Source of the DNA: Paenibacillus sp. J31TS4
GTDB taxonomy: Bacteria; Bacillota; Bacilli; Paenibacillales; NBRC-103111
Direction of reading: 5' to 3'
Assembly: GCF_018403265.1 (NCBI RefSeq)
Contig: NZ_BOSI01000002.1
Coordinates: forward strand, 806,001-870,000
Length of the DNA stretch: 64,000 bases
Part shown: positions 11,594 to 19,900 of the stretch, piece after piece
Layout of the letters: each line of letters opens with the position of its first letter
Position numbering within the stretch: the first letter of the stretch is position 1
Notes under the pieces: generated by a model
Seen by the model: only the letters and a program-made list of their open reading frames with translations
The model's database searches: none
What the model was told of the DNA's origin: nothing
Program-made: the position numbers and the translations under genes

Positions 11594-11670
11594 CGGCGGC
11601 CGCTTCGGCGGCTTGACGGAACGATCGCTTCAGGAAGCTAGTGCCGGCCAGGCAGAAGGAGATAGAAACC

Positions 11671-12411
11671 GTGCAGACAGACAACAGCTTCACGAAGAAC
11701 CGGTCGGGTCGGATCGGGCAGGTCATGGTGGCGCTGGATTATCCGGACGCCGCCTCGGCCGAGCGGCTGCTCCGGCAGCTCGAAGGCATCCCGTGCTACA
11801 TGAAGGTAGGCATGCAGCTGTATTACGCTGCGGGCCCGTCCTTCGTCGCCGGGTTGAAGGAGCGCGGTTACAAAGTATTCCTCGACCTCAAGATGCACGA
11901 CATACCGAATACGGTGAAGGGCGGAGCCGAAAGCATCACCCGCCTGGGCGTGGATATGTTCAACGTACACGCGGCGGGAGGCGTCCGCATGATGGAAGCG
12001 GCGCTTGAGGGCGTCGACAAGGCAGGCGGCGCCCGGCCGCTCGTCATCGGCGTCACGCAGCTGACGAGCACCGACCGGCGGACGATGAACGAGGAGATCG
12101 GCATCGACGGTCCGGTCGAAGACTGCGTCCTGCGCTATGCCAAGCTGACGCAGCAAGCGGGGCTTGACGGCGTGGTAGCGTCCCCCGTGGAAGTAATGCG
12201 CATCAAGCGGGAGCTGGGAGAAGGCTTCGTGACCGTCACGCCGGGCATCCGGCCAAAGGGAGCGGACATCGGCGACCAGGCGCGCGTCATGACGCCGGCC
12301 GAGGCATTCGCCCAGGGAACCGACTATATCGTTGTCGGCCGCCCGATTACCGGTGCGGACGACCCGCGGCAGGCATTGGAATCGATTGGGAAGGAGCTGG
12401 CATCGGAATGA
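11671..12411 (+). CDS. pyrF: Orotidine-5'-phosphate decarboxylase
   Basis: This TIM-barrel enzyme decarboxylates OMP to UMP. The catalytic Asp-Lys-x-x-Asp array is present in FLDLKMHDIPNT, and VTPGIRP and VVGRPIT form the phosphate-binding end. I chose the GTG at 11671, with AGAAGGAGAT upstream at good spacing, which gives 246 residues. The frame is open to a GTG at 11641, but that extension would include the ribosome-binding site. Its end overlaps the pyrE start by four bases (ATGA). Confidence 0.95.
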   Translation: MQTDNSFTKNRSGRIGQVMVALDYPDAASAERLLRQLEGIPCYMKVGMQLYYAAGPSFVAGLKERGYKVFLDLKMHDIPNTVKGGAESITRLGVDMFNVHAAGGVRMMEAALEGVDKAGGARPLVIGVTQLTSTDRRTMNEEIGIDGPVEDCVLRYAKLTQQAGLDGVVASPVEVMRIKRELGEGFVTVTPGIRPKGADIGDQARVMTPAEAFAQGTDYIVVGRPITGADDPRQALESIGKELASE

Positions 12412-13055
12412 ACGAAGCAAAGAAGCAACTGGAGGAGCAGATCGCCTCGGCGCTTCTGGAGATCGGGGCGGTCGCGCTGCGGCCGGAGGAGCCGTTCACC
12501 TGGACCTCTGGTCTTAAATCGCCGATTTACTGCGACAACCGGCTGACGATGTCGCATCCGTCGATCCGGGAGCAGATTGCGGAGGGCTTCGCCTCGCTGA
12601 TCCGCGAGAAGTACCCGCAGGCTGAGGTCATCGCAGGAACGGCGACCGCCGGCATCCCGCATGCGGCTTGGGTAGCCCAAAAGCTGAACCTGCCGATGAT
12701 TTACATCCGCGACAAGGCAAAGGGACACGGCAAGCAGAACCAGGTGGAGGGGCAGCTGAAGCCCGGCCAGCAGGTCGTCGTTATCGAAGACCTGATCTCG
12801 ACCGGAGGCAGCAGCCTCAAGGCCGCACTGGTCGTGAACGAAGCCGGCGCCCGGACGCTCGGCGTCGCGGCAATCTTCTCGTACCAGTTCCCCAAAGCGG
12901 CGGCCGCGTTCGCCGAGCACGGCATTCCGCTCGATACGCTGTCCAACTATACGGCGCTGCTGGACGTGGCGGCGGCCAAGGGGATTATCGCGCACGACCA
13001 GCTGGACGTGCTGCGCAAGTGGCGCGAGGAGCCGGAAGCCTACGGCCAAGCGTAA
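12408..13055 (+). CDS. pyrE: Orotate phosphoribosyltransferase
   Basis: This enzyme makes OMP from orotate and PRPP. It has 215 residues, with the PRPP-binding motif VVVIEDLISTGGSSLKAA in the middle. It is translationally coupled to pyrF through an ATGA overlap. It is the last gene of the operon: a strong hairpin terminator follows after about 95 bases. Confidence 0.96.
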   Translation: MNEAKKQLEEQIASALLEIGAVALRPEEPFTWTSGLKSPIYCDNRLTMSHPSIREQIAEGFASLIREKYPQAEVIAGTATAGIPHAAWVAQKLNLPMIYIRDKAKGHGKQNQVEGQLKPGQQVVVIEDLISTGGSSLKAALVVNEAGARTLGVAAIFSYQFPKAAAAFAEHGIPLDTLSNYTALLDVAAAKGIIAHDQLDVLRKWREEPEAYGQA

Positions 13056-13148
13056 GGCAGTAGCGCCCCGGAGCGAGCGAAGCGCGGCGGCAGCGTCGTG
13101 AAAGAGACGCCAGCGCCGCTGCCTGCCGGCTCATGCACGGAGCTAACA

Positions 13149-13206
13149 AAAAAACACCTCTTTTGCAGGAACCGGTCGGTCGGTTCCGCGAAAGAGGTGT
13201 TTTGTT
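13149..13206. terminator. Terminator at the end of the pyr operon
   Basis: AAAACACCTCTTT pairs with AAAGAGGTGTTTT, with an inner stem GGAACCG / CGGTTCC. It is followed by TTTGTTTG on the plus strand and flanked by A-rich sequence on the other side, so it can also serve the converging small gene at 13241-13414. Confidence 0.9.
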
Positions 13207-13240
13207 TGTCAGCACATAAACTTATGCACGGCCTGCTGGC

Positions 13241-13414
13241 TTAATGGCAGTCCGGCATGTTTTCCGCGAACAGCACCTGGCTGCCGTTGAATTTGATGAG
13301 CGCTTGCGGCTGCTGCGCCTCCGGTTCTTTGGCCGCCCCCGAATCCTGGGCGTACACGCCGGCTGCAACAAAAAGACCGGCCGCCAGCAGCATATAGCTC
13401 CATTTCCACTTCAT
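13241..13414 (-). CDS. Small secreted protein, unknown
   Basis: This is a 57-residue protein that I do not recognise. From the ATG at 13414 it begins MKWKWSYMLLAAG and has a clear signal peptide ending near VYAQ. The mature part of about 35 residues is polar, with an FNGSQVLFAEN segment and a C-terminal PDCH. An upstream in-frame ATG at 13438 would add eight residues before the signal peptide. The ribosome-binding site (AAAGGCGGGG) favours the inner start. It converges on the pyr terminator. Expression is unproven. Confidence 0.55.
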   Translation of the reverse strand: MKWKWSYMLLAAGLFVAAGVYAQDSGAAKEPEAQQPQALIKFNGSQVLFAENMPDCH

Positions 13415-13496
13415 GGCCAACCCCGCCTTTCTCTCCATATCCTGTTACCGTCAGCATATCACAAAACCGATTAAAACACTAGGAAAAATAACCTAT

Positions 13497-13535
13497 AGCT
13501 TGGCCGAAACCGAAGAGCATATTTTCGGTCAAGCT
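13497..13535. repeat. Inverted repeat upstream of the small secreted gene
   Basis: AGCTTGGCCGAAA (13497-13509) pairs with TTTCGGTCAAGCT (13523-13535) with one G-T wobble over 13 positions. No T tract follows on either side. It lies about 85 bases upstream of the small secreted gene and could be an operator or a transcribed hairpin. Confidence 0.5.
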
Positions 13536-13679
13536 TCATTAGGATAGAGGAACGGTTCGAAAGGGACTGGACAGGGTGTCAAGAGGTACGGCAAGGGTTC
13601 GCTTCGATGCTTGGCACCTAAAACGATTGGCTGCTATAGCCGTCCCCGTCCGCACCTTTTGGCGGCCGCGGCGTAGGAT

Positions 13680-13725
13680 AAAAAGAGCCCTGTCTCTCCG
13701 GCAGAAGAGAAGGGGCCCCGGCTCA
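13680..13725 (-). terminator. Terminator of the yjcG-like gene
   Basis: Read on the minus strand, an imperfect stem of CCC-TTCTCT with AGAGA-CAGGG, extended by AGCC/GGCT, is followed by CTTTTTAT. It lies just after the stop of the yjcG-like gene. Confidence 0.6.
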
Positions 13726-13735
13726 CAGCAGGTCG

Positions 13736-14248
13736 TTACTTGCCGAGCAGAAAGGTTTGATAGACCGTCCAGCCCCCGTTGTCCATTTGGTAGAGCAAGT
13801 GAAGGCGGTCGATCTGAAACGTCTCGCTGACGCTTGCATTCTTCAAGCTGGACAATACGTCGTGGAATTCGTCGTCGCCGAGCTTTTGCCCAACCGTTAC
13901 GTGAGGGACGTAATGGTAAGACTGCTCCTTTACTGCAAGCGGTCCGCTGCAGACCGCGTCATGCAGAGCCGTCAGCTTGGACGGATCTTCGGTCGCCAGG
14001 TAGATGACGTTGGCGACTGGCGCAAAGGACGAGAAACGGTTGAACGTTACAGGGAATGGGGAAAGTCCCGAAACCGTTTGCTCGAGATGCCGAACGGCTT
14101 CCTCCAGACGCCCTTCTTCCCATTCTTCTGCGTCCCGCACGGTCAGGTGGGGAGGAATCCGGTCATAATGCGGATCGTATCGCTTGCGATAGCTGTTGGC
14201 GAGGTCCTGAATGTCCTTGGAAGGAAAAACGACGATACCGTATTTCAT
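13736..14248 (-). CDS. yjcG: YjcG-like 2H phosphoesterase (2'-5' RNA ligase family)
   Basis: This 170-residue cytoplasmic protein belongs to the 2H phosphoesterase fold. Both signature motifs are visible: HLTV near residue 34 and HVTV near residue 117, whose histidines form the catalytic pair. Length and overall sequence resemble Bacillus YjcG, whose substrate is not established. The start ATG lies behind AAGGAGGC on the minus strand. It is divergently arranged with the yutG-like gene. Confidence 0.88.
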   Translation of the reverse strand: MKYGIVVFPSKDIQDLANSYRKRYDPHYDRIPPHLTVRDAEEWEEGRLEEAVRHLEQTVSGLSPFPVTFNRFSSFAPVANVIYLATEDPSKLTALHDAVCSGPLAVKEQSYHYVPHVTVGQKLGDDEFHDVLSSLKNASVSETFQIDRLHLLYQMDNGGWTVYQTFLLGK

Positions 14249-14391
14249 GCGAATAGCCTCCTTGGCGCTCGAATAAAATCGTTGTTCTATTATACCGCAA
14301 TTTGCCCCGCTCTAACACCGACCGCCGGCCCTGGCCGTATGCGGGCCGTTCCTGTCTCACCGGGACCACATCCAATAGAGTAGGTGATGGG

Positions 14392-14952
14392 ATGAACCGA
14401 AAAGTCCACAGCAAGGAAATCCACGAGGCCGTGCTGGCCCGCCTGAACGAAAGAGGCGTCAGGCTCGAGGAAATTGCGGAAATCGTCTATGTCATGCAGC
14501 GGCCGTATCATCCTCATTTGACGCACGCTGCCTGCCTCGACAGTGTGAAGGCGGTGCTGGGTAAGCGGGAGCTGCTGCACGCCCTGCTCGTCGGCATCGA
14601 GCTCGATATGCTGGCTGAGAAGGGGATGCTCTCGGAGCCGCTGCAGTCGCTGGTCGAGGCTGATGAAGGGCTGTTCGGCTGCGACGAGACGCTCTCCCTC
14701 GGCGCCGTGCTCGGATACGGCAGCATAGCGGTGACGACGTTCGGGCATCTGGACAAACACAAGGTAGGCGTCATCCTGCGGCTCGATACGAAGCAGGGGG
14801 ATGGCGTCCATACCTTCCTGGACGACCTGGTGGCCGCGGTCGCCGCCTCCGCTTCGAGCCGCATCGCCCACAAAAGCCGGGACTGGCAGGAAAGCGAGGA
14901 AGAGCAGGCGGGAGAATCGGAAACCGGCGAATCGGGCGGCGCAGCCGGTTAA
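14392..14952 (+). CDS. yutG: Phosphatidylglycerophosphatase A-family protein (YutG-like)
   Basis: This 186-residue protein matches the YutG branch of the PgpA family. It contains the DEGLFGCDETL and LGYGSIAVTTFG segments and the conserved end FLDDLVAAVAASASSRIAH. Unlike Gram-negative PgpA it lacks obvious long membrane helices, as does YutG. The start is at 14392, behind AGGTGAT; the frame is open 90 bases upstream, but that part is not protein-like. The acidic tail (ESEEEQAGESE) is a local extension. Confidence 0.85.
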   Translation: MNRKVHSKEIHEAVLARLNERGVRLEEIAEIVYVMQRPYHPHLTHAACLDSVKAVLGKRELLHALLVGIELDMLAEKGMLSEPLQSLVEADEGLFGCDETLSLGAVLGYGSIAVTTFGHLDKHKVGVILRLDTKQGDGVHTFLDDLVAAVAASASSRIAHKSRDWQESEEEQAGESETGESGGAAG

Positions 14953-15046
14953 GACAAAAAAGGACTCTGGGGAAGTAAGGAATGCTCTCCTTCCGGTTAT
15001 GCTATGAACAAAGAGACGCCGGCAGGAAAGGAAGGAGAGCTCAGCT

Positions 15047-15214
15047 ATGCGAAAGTGGATTTATTGGGCAAAGCTGTACGACAGCAAATTCCAGGCAGGA
15101 TGCCTCGCGAAGCGGATGGAGGAGGACTGGTGGATCTACGGCTACGAATGCCCCCAGACGGTCGAAGTGTTTCGGTCCAGGCGCGGCAAATTTGGCGTCC
15201 GTTACATGAGATAA
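15047..15214 (+). CDS. Small conserved-looking basic protein, 55 residues
   Basis: This short gene begins MRKWIYWAKLYDSKF and contains WWIYGYECPQTVEVFRS, ending RYMR. It is rich in Trp, Tyr, Arg and Lys, has two Cys, and has no signal peptide. A strong ribosome-binding site (GGAAGGAG) lies 9 bases before the ATG at 15047. Its base use at third positions is like that of its neighbours. I know no function. It lies just upstream of the tRNA cluster on the same strand. Confidence 0.7.
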   Translation: MRKWIYWAKLYDSKFQAGCLAKRMEEDWWIYGYECPQTVEVFRSRRGKFGVRYMR

Positions 15215-15245
15215 CCGAATCGGGCAATTTTTTCTGCTATTTCCA

Positions 15246-15275
15246 TTGACAACACCCCTATCTATCCTGTATATT
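15246..15275 (+). promoter_or_regulatory. Promoter of the tRNA cluster
   Basis: TTGACA (15246-15251) and TATATT (15270-15275) are 18 bases apart. They sit 25 bases before the first tRNA, as expected for a strong stable-RNA promoter. Confidence 0.8.
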
Positions 15276-15299
15276 TATTTTTGTCGCTGCTATTAGTGT

Positions 15300-15380
<81 letters not shown>

Positions 15381-15396
15381 TTTTTTGTCTTTTTAA

Positions 15397-15473
15397 GGGC
15401 CTTTAGCTCAGTTGGTTAGAGCGGTCGGCTCATAACCGATTGGTCGGGGGTTCGAGTCCCTCAGGGCCCACCA
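15397..15473 (+). tRNA. tRNA-Ile2 (CAT, probably lysidine-modified) rather than elongator Met
   Basis: This is a 77-base cloverleaf with a seven-pair acceptor stem (GGGCCTT with AGGGCCC), encoded CCA and anticodon CAT. The body, from CCTTTAGCTCAGTTGGTT through GGCTCATAACCG, resembles Bacillus tRNA-Ile2 far more than elongator tRNA-Met. It would therefore be modified by TilS to read AUA. This assignment is from remembered sequence similarity. Confidence 0.8.
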
Positions 15474-15510
15474 TACGAAGGCTTTTTTTGATCGAATCTA
15501 TCGATCACAT

Positions 15511-15596
15511 GCCGGGGTGGCGGAATTGGCAGACGCACAGGACTTAAAATCCTGCGGTAGGTGACTACCGTACCGGTTCGATCCCGGTCCTCGGCA
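15511..15596 (+). tRNA. tRNA-Leu (TAA)
   Basis: This is a class II tRNA with a long variable arm (GGTAGGTGACTACC), acceptor GCCGGGG with CCTCGGC, and anticodon loop CTTAAAA. No CCA is encoded; the gene is followed by TTTT. Confidence 0.95.
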
Positions 15597-15685
15597 TTTT
15601 CGTCCCTTCTTCCCAGCCGTTTAGGGAACAAACAGGCGATAGAGTCGCGCTTGCGAACAGCAAGCCGAATGAAACGGATAAGAAC

Positions 15686-15746
15686 AGCACCTCTTTCAAG
15701 CAGATACTCGTTCCCAAACGAGAAGCGCTTGAAAAGGTGCTTTTTT
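15686..15746 (+). terminator. Terminator of the tRNA cluster
   Basis: The stem of AGCACCT and TTTCAAGC pairs with GCTTGAAAAGGTGCT, followed by six T. An inner CTCGTT/AACGAG hairpin forms the loop. Confidence 0.88.
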
Positions 15747-15766
15747 CATTTCTCGTCAATCTGCCG

Positions 15767-15795
15767 TTTCCAGATTGGCCCATCTTTGGTACAAT
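15767..15795 (+). promoter_or_regulatory. Possible promoter of the broken AraC-type regulator
   Basis: TTTCCA (15767-15772) and TACAAT (15790-15795) are separated by 17 bases. The -10 is good and the -35 is weak. Confidence 0.4.
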
Positions 15796-15909
15796 CGTTC
15801 GTGAACCGGGAAAGCAGGAAACAGCGTGTCATATCGATAGCTAAATTCTTAGCAACGAATAAAAAGAATGCGCTTACATAAGTCGGGAAAGCAAGGGAGA
15901 GGGCGAACC

Positions 15910-17971
15910 GTGTTTGCGATAGGCCCCATGTCGTACCGCAAAAAGCTGCTGGCGTTTTCGCTGATGCTGGGAATCGTGCCGGTCCTCGTGCTCGGAACGG
16001 TCTCGATGAATCTGTTTGGACGGGTGCTGCAAAAGGAGGTCAACCTGCATCAACAGAGCCTGCTCAAGCAGCTGCAAATTCAGATGGACTCCTCGATCGG
16101 CTGGATGGACCAGCTGTCCGTCTCTCTATCCCTCAATCCAACCGTGCAAAAAATTGCAGAGCGGGGCCTCTCGATGGAATCGCTTGAGCTCTCGGTCCAG
16201 TTCATGACCGAGCTGCATAATGTAGTCGCCTCCTCGGACATGCCAATCGATATCTCGGTTGTCATGCCTCGCCATAACGCGGTTTACTCCCATAGAGCCG
16301 GCATGAGCCGTCAGCTTGCTTATCCCGATACCGAGCTGCTCAAACTGCATTGGACCGGCAGTGCCACCTCCTACAAAATTCCGCCTCGGACATTCCAGGG
16401 ACAGAACGAGCTGCTCATTGTCCGTCCCATTCCGCTTAATTCCTCGTCGCCGAACGGCCTGCTCGTCTTTCGCCTGGATACGCAGCGTTGGGGTGACGCG
16501 ATCGTGAGGAGCCAGCTGCCGCCGAACCGCAGCCTGATCATTCGCGATGACGAAGGCCGAGAGGTCGTCATCGGTGAAACGTGGAGCGATAGCCGGCAGG
16601 AGGAGCGCACCCGCGATCTCAAGCGTATGCTGCCGGAGGCGGGAGCCGTTCCTAGCCGGGTGGAGCTGGCCGGCGAGACGTTCATGCTCACTTCCGTCAC
16701 GTCCTCTCTGAACGGCTGGACGTACGTGGTGGCAGCCTCCGCCCGCGAATGGTCGGCCCAGGCGGACAACCTTCGGATCGTCTGCTGGATCCTGGTCCTC
16801 TGTATCGCGCTTCTGTGGGGTGCCGTAGCCATCTTCGCCTCCGGACACATGTTCGCCCCGCTGCAGAGGCTTGCCCATAAGGTACTTGGCCGCGAGACGG
16901 GAGCCGCCGGCACCGACCTGCTGGCTGCGTTGGACCGGTCCGTACAAGAGATGCGGCAGGCGAACAGCCGGATGGCCCACCGGCTGGATGAGCAGCGGCC
17001 GATCGTGGAGGAGCACCTGCTGCACCGTCTGCTCCGCGGCTTCGGTGCGCCGGATGGGGCGGACGACAGCGTGCAGACGCTTCTTGCGAAGCTGCGCGGA
17101 ACGGCCTTTTGCGTCGGCGTCATCGAGATAGATCGATACTCCCAGCTCCGAAAACAATACGACGAGGCGAATCTCGCCTTGTTCCTCTATGCGCTGCGGA
17201 AGTGGACCGAAGAGAGCGCAGAGGCTCACCGGACGGCGCTTACTTTGTCGCCCCAGCCCGGCCAGGTCGTCTTCCTGATGGGCTTTGCAAGCCCGGACGG
17301 GGAGGCGGACGAGACGGCTCGAAGCTTCGCGATCAGCCTATGCGCCGAGGCAAGGCGGTTTTTTCCCTTCACCGTCTCTGTGGCGCTGTCTCAGACCCGA
17401 ACGGGGAGCTCCGCCATCTCGGCGTCTTACCAGGAAGCCCATGCTCTACTCGCCTATCGTCTGGCATTAGGCGAGTCCGCCATTGTGTTGCCCGAGCATG
17501 TCCGGGATATGGACGCCTCGCTGCGTGATCTGATCCGCATGGAGAGGGAGGTGGTAGCCGCTCTGGTTCAGGAACGCTATGACGAGGCTCGCGAACGGCT
17601 GAGCGCCTTTGTCGGGCGGGCTTCGCACCGGCTGCAGCGCACGGACGCCGTAGCCGGGCTGCTCGTTCACCTCGTCGGCGAACTGGATCACAGCCTGCAG
17701 GAGCTTGGGATCGAGCTCGCGGAGGGAATCGCCCGTGACGCACGCAGGCGTACACGCTGACCTGCCACGAAGAGCTCCAGGCGTGGCTCGAAGCGGCGAG
17801 CTAAGCATCAAGGAAATCTCGGACCGGCTGCGCTACACCTCGGTAGCGAACTTCACCCGTATTTTCAAAAAAAGCACGGGACTGACGCCGGGAGCCTATC
17901 GCGACCTCGTAGACGCTGGAACGGAGCCGGGGCCCTTGTTGCCTCTTGAGCGTCCTCCCAGATTGGGCTGA
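15910..17971 (+). pseudogene. AraC/YesN-type transmembrane regulator, broken in its DNA-binding domain
   Basis: The intact-looking part (to 17760) encodes an N-terminal membrane helix, a long extracellular sensor region, a second membrane helix near residues 285-310 and a GGDEF-like YesN middle domain. This is the layout of Paenibacillus AraC-type regulators of sugar transport operons. The frame then ends at 17760. Another frame continues with YTLTCHEELQAWLEA, typical of this linker, and stops at 17804. A third frame carries only the last helix-turn-helix, SIKEISDRLRYTSVANF to TGLTPGAYRDL. So there is a frameshift plus loss of roughly 75 codons covering the first helix-turn-helix. The start is most likely the GTG at 15910 behind AAGGGAGAGG. 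Confidence 0.8.
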
Positions 17972-18030
17972 CTTCTACCGCAGTCGGAGGGCCTGGCTCC
18001 TTCCCTTCCTAGCAATAGCACATTCCCACC

Positions 18031-18068
18031 ACGGCCGTTCCTTCTTCTGGAGCGGCCGTTTCGTTTTT
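18031..18068 (+). terminator. Terminator after the broken regulator
   Basis: ACGGCCG plus TCC pairs with GGA plus CGGCCGT, followed by TTTCGTTTTT. It separates the regulator from the binding-protein gene. Confidence 0.75.
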
Positions 18069-18240
18069 ACGGTCCCTTTTATCCGTTGGTTCGGGTCGTT
18101 GTCTTTTGGTAAACCGCTAGTTACAAAGAGAAAATTGAAGGATAGAGGCGTTCCTGCCAAGATGAAGAGGCCGGTTATGCGCAGCAGGTCAGCGAAGAAC
18201 GACGGAACCCGAGAGTTGGATGATAAAGAGGAGGAGAAAC

Positions 18241-19839
18241 ATGAAAACGCTTCCTATTACGAAAAGCGCTCTGGCGCTTCTGCTAATCGGATCGCTTGCC
18301 CTAAGCGGCTGCGGCAAGCAGGCCGAGCAGCCAGCCGGCGGAGCCGGACAGAAGGAAGGCGGCACGGCGGCGGCGACGAACGGCAAAGAAAAGCTAGATC
18401 TGAACTGGTTCATCAACGCCCCGCCGAGTACGAATCTGCCCGAGCCTGCCAAGGACTTCGTCCTGCAGACGATCCAGCAGAAGTTCAACGTGAACCTCAA
18501 GGTCACCTACATGGCACCAAACGATTACAATACGAAGCTGAACGCTCTCCTGGCCTCCACGCCTCCCGACATGTGGAGAGACATGAACGGCGACGGGGGG
18601 AACAAGTACGCGGTCGACGGGCTTCTCGCCGATCTCACTCCCTTTATCTCTCCCACGACGATGCCGAACTATTTTAAGCATTGGACGACCGAAAGCGAAG
18701 TGAAGAATTACCAGATTCAGGGCGGGTTCTATCGGGCTCCTCTGCCTTATGTGAAGATGAGCTATCGGATGTTCTACATACGCAAGGACTGGCTGGATAA
18801 GCTCGGGCTATCCATGCCGAAGACCTATGACGAATACGTCAACGTACTGAGAGCGTTCACCTTTCAGGATCCGGACGGCAACGGCAAACAGGACACGTAC
18901 GGGTTCTCTACCTCCGGAGGAGGCGCGAACCTTGGCTACGAATGGCCGGAGCTGCTGAAATACGGGTTGCTGTTCCCATCCTTCATCGAGAACAACCATT
19001 GGGTCGATCCGACGCTCAGTCCCAAGATGCAGCAGGTGCTGGACGACGTCGCCAAGCTGACACAGGAGAGGGTCATCGACCCCGACTGGTACTTGAACAA
19101 ATCCCCGCAGCATATCGAAAAAGCGATCCAGGGCAAGGTAGGGGTCGTCATGGGCGTGACAAGGGACTTCGCTTACGACAATGTCCCGACAAGTCTGCAG
19201 TACCGCTCCAAGCTCATCAATCCGAAAGCCGACTGGCGTCCGTTCACGATGGTCGGGGATACGCCGATCATGACGAAAACCGGGCCCAGCAACCCGTTCC
19301 TCTTCCCGAAGACGGTTGCCGAGAAGAATCCGGAGAAAATTGCCCGCAGCGTCGAGATTCTGGATTGGCTCGCGTCGGAGGAAGGCTACTTGCTGACCCA
19401 TTACGGGCAGGAAGGGAAGCATTACACCCGGGAAGGCAAGACGATCAAGCTCAATACGGAAGCGTACAGCAACGATGTCGTCAAGCAGGGCGATTTTCTG
19501 CGGATCTGGTCCTTCTTCACGAACGAGAATCACCAGCCGGAAGTGTTCGGCTTGACCGTGATCTCGGAGGGCGAGACCGACCGCGACAGGGAAATCCTGA
19601 AGTTCCTGACCTCCCAGCCCGCCAAGAGCTATCTCGGCGCTTCTCTGCTCCCGCCTTCCGGGTTCGATCTGGCCGGCTTCCGCAAGCGTCAGAACGAGCT
19701 GTTCTCCAAGGCGATCTTCGACGACAAGTCGGGCAAAAACTGGCCTAAGTACCTGGAAGAACTTATGACGAAATACAAAGGAGCCGAGCTGGTCGAGAAA
19801 TACGACCAGGACCTCAAGGCAGCCGGCATTTTGAAGTAG
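18241..19839 (+). CDS. Extracellular solute-binding lipoprotein (family 1, LplA/LipO-like)
   Basis: This 532-residue ABC-type sugar-binding lipoprotein begins at 18241, behind AAAGAGGAGGAGAAAC. The signal peptide ends in the lipobox LSGC, so Cys24 should be lipidated. The mature protein has the family 1 binding-protein layout, with DGNGKQDTYGFS (a Ca-binding-like loop) and the usual C-terminal helices. No permease genes accompany it. The gene lies between a broken regulator and a giant secreted polysaccharide-lyase-like gene 61 bases downstream, so it probably delivers oligosaccharide to permeases encoded elsewhere, or is a leftover of a reduced transporter operon. Confidence 0.87.
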   Translation: MKTLPITKSALALLLIGSLALSGCGKQAEQPAGGAGQKEGGTAAATNGKEKLDLNWFINAPPSTNLPEPAKDFVLQTIQQKFNVNLKVTYMAPNDYNTKLNALLASTPPDMWRDMNGDGGNKYAVDGLLADLTPFISPTTMPNYFKHWTTESEVKNYQIQGGFYRAPLPYVKMSYRMFYIRKDWLDKLGLSMPKTYDEYVNVLRAFTFQDPDGNGKQDTYGFSTSGGGANLGYEWPELLKYGLLFPSFIENNHWVDPTLSPKMQQVLDDVAKLTQERVIDPDWYLNKSPQHIEKAIQGKVGVVMGVTRDFAYDNVPTSLQYRSKLINPKADWRPFTMVGDTPIMTKTGPSNPFLFPKTVAEKNPEKIARSVEILDWLASEEGYLLTHYGQEGKHYTREGKTIKLNTEAYSNDVVKQGDFLRIWSFFTNENHQPEVFGLTVISEGETDRDREILKFLTSQPAKSYLGASLLPPSGFDLAGFRKRQNELFSKAIFDDKSGKNWPKYLEELMTKYKGAELVEKYDQDLKAAGILK

Positions 19840-19900
19840 CCGTTCCTGCATGCGGCCGAAGGAGAAAGTCTTATATTCGATCGGGATAGGAGGAACATCC

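Noticed and set aside
17705-17971. An independent 88-residue helix-turn-helix protein
   Set aside because: It lacks a ribosome-binding site and contains only the last third of an AraC DNA-binding domain right after the sensor part, so it is the tail of the broken regulator.
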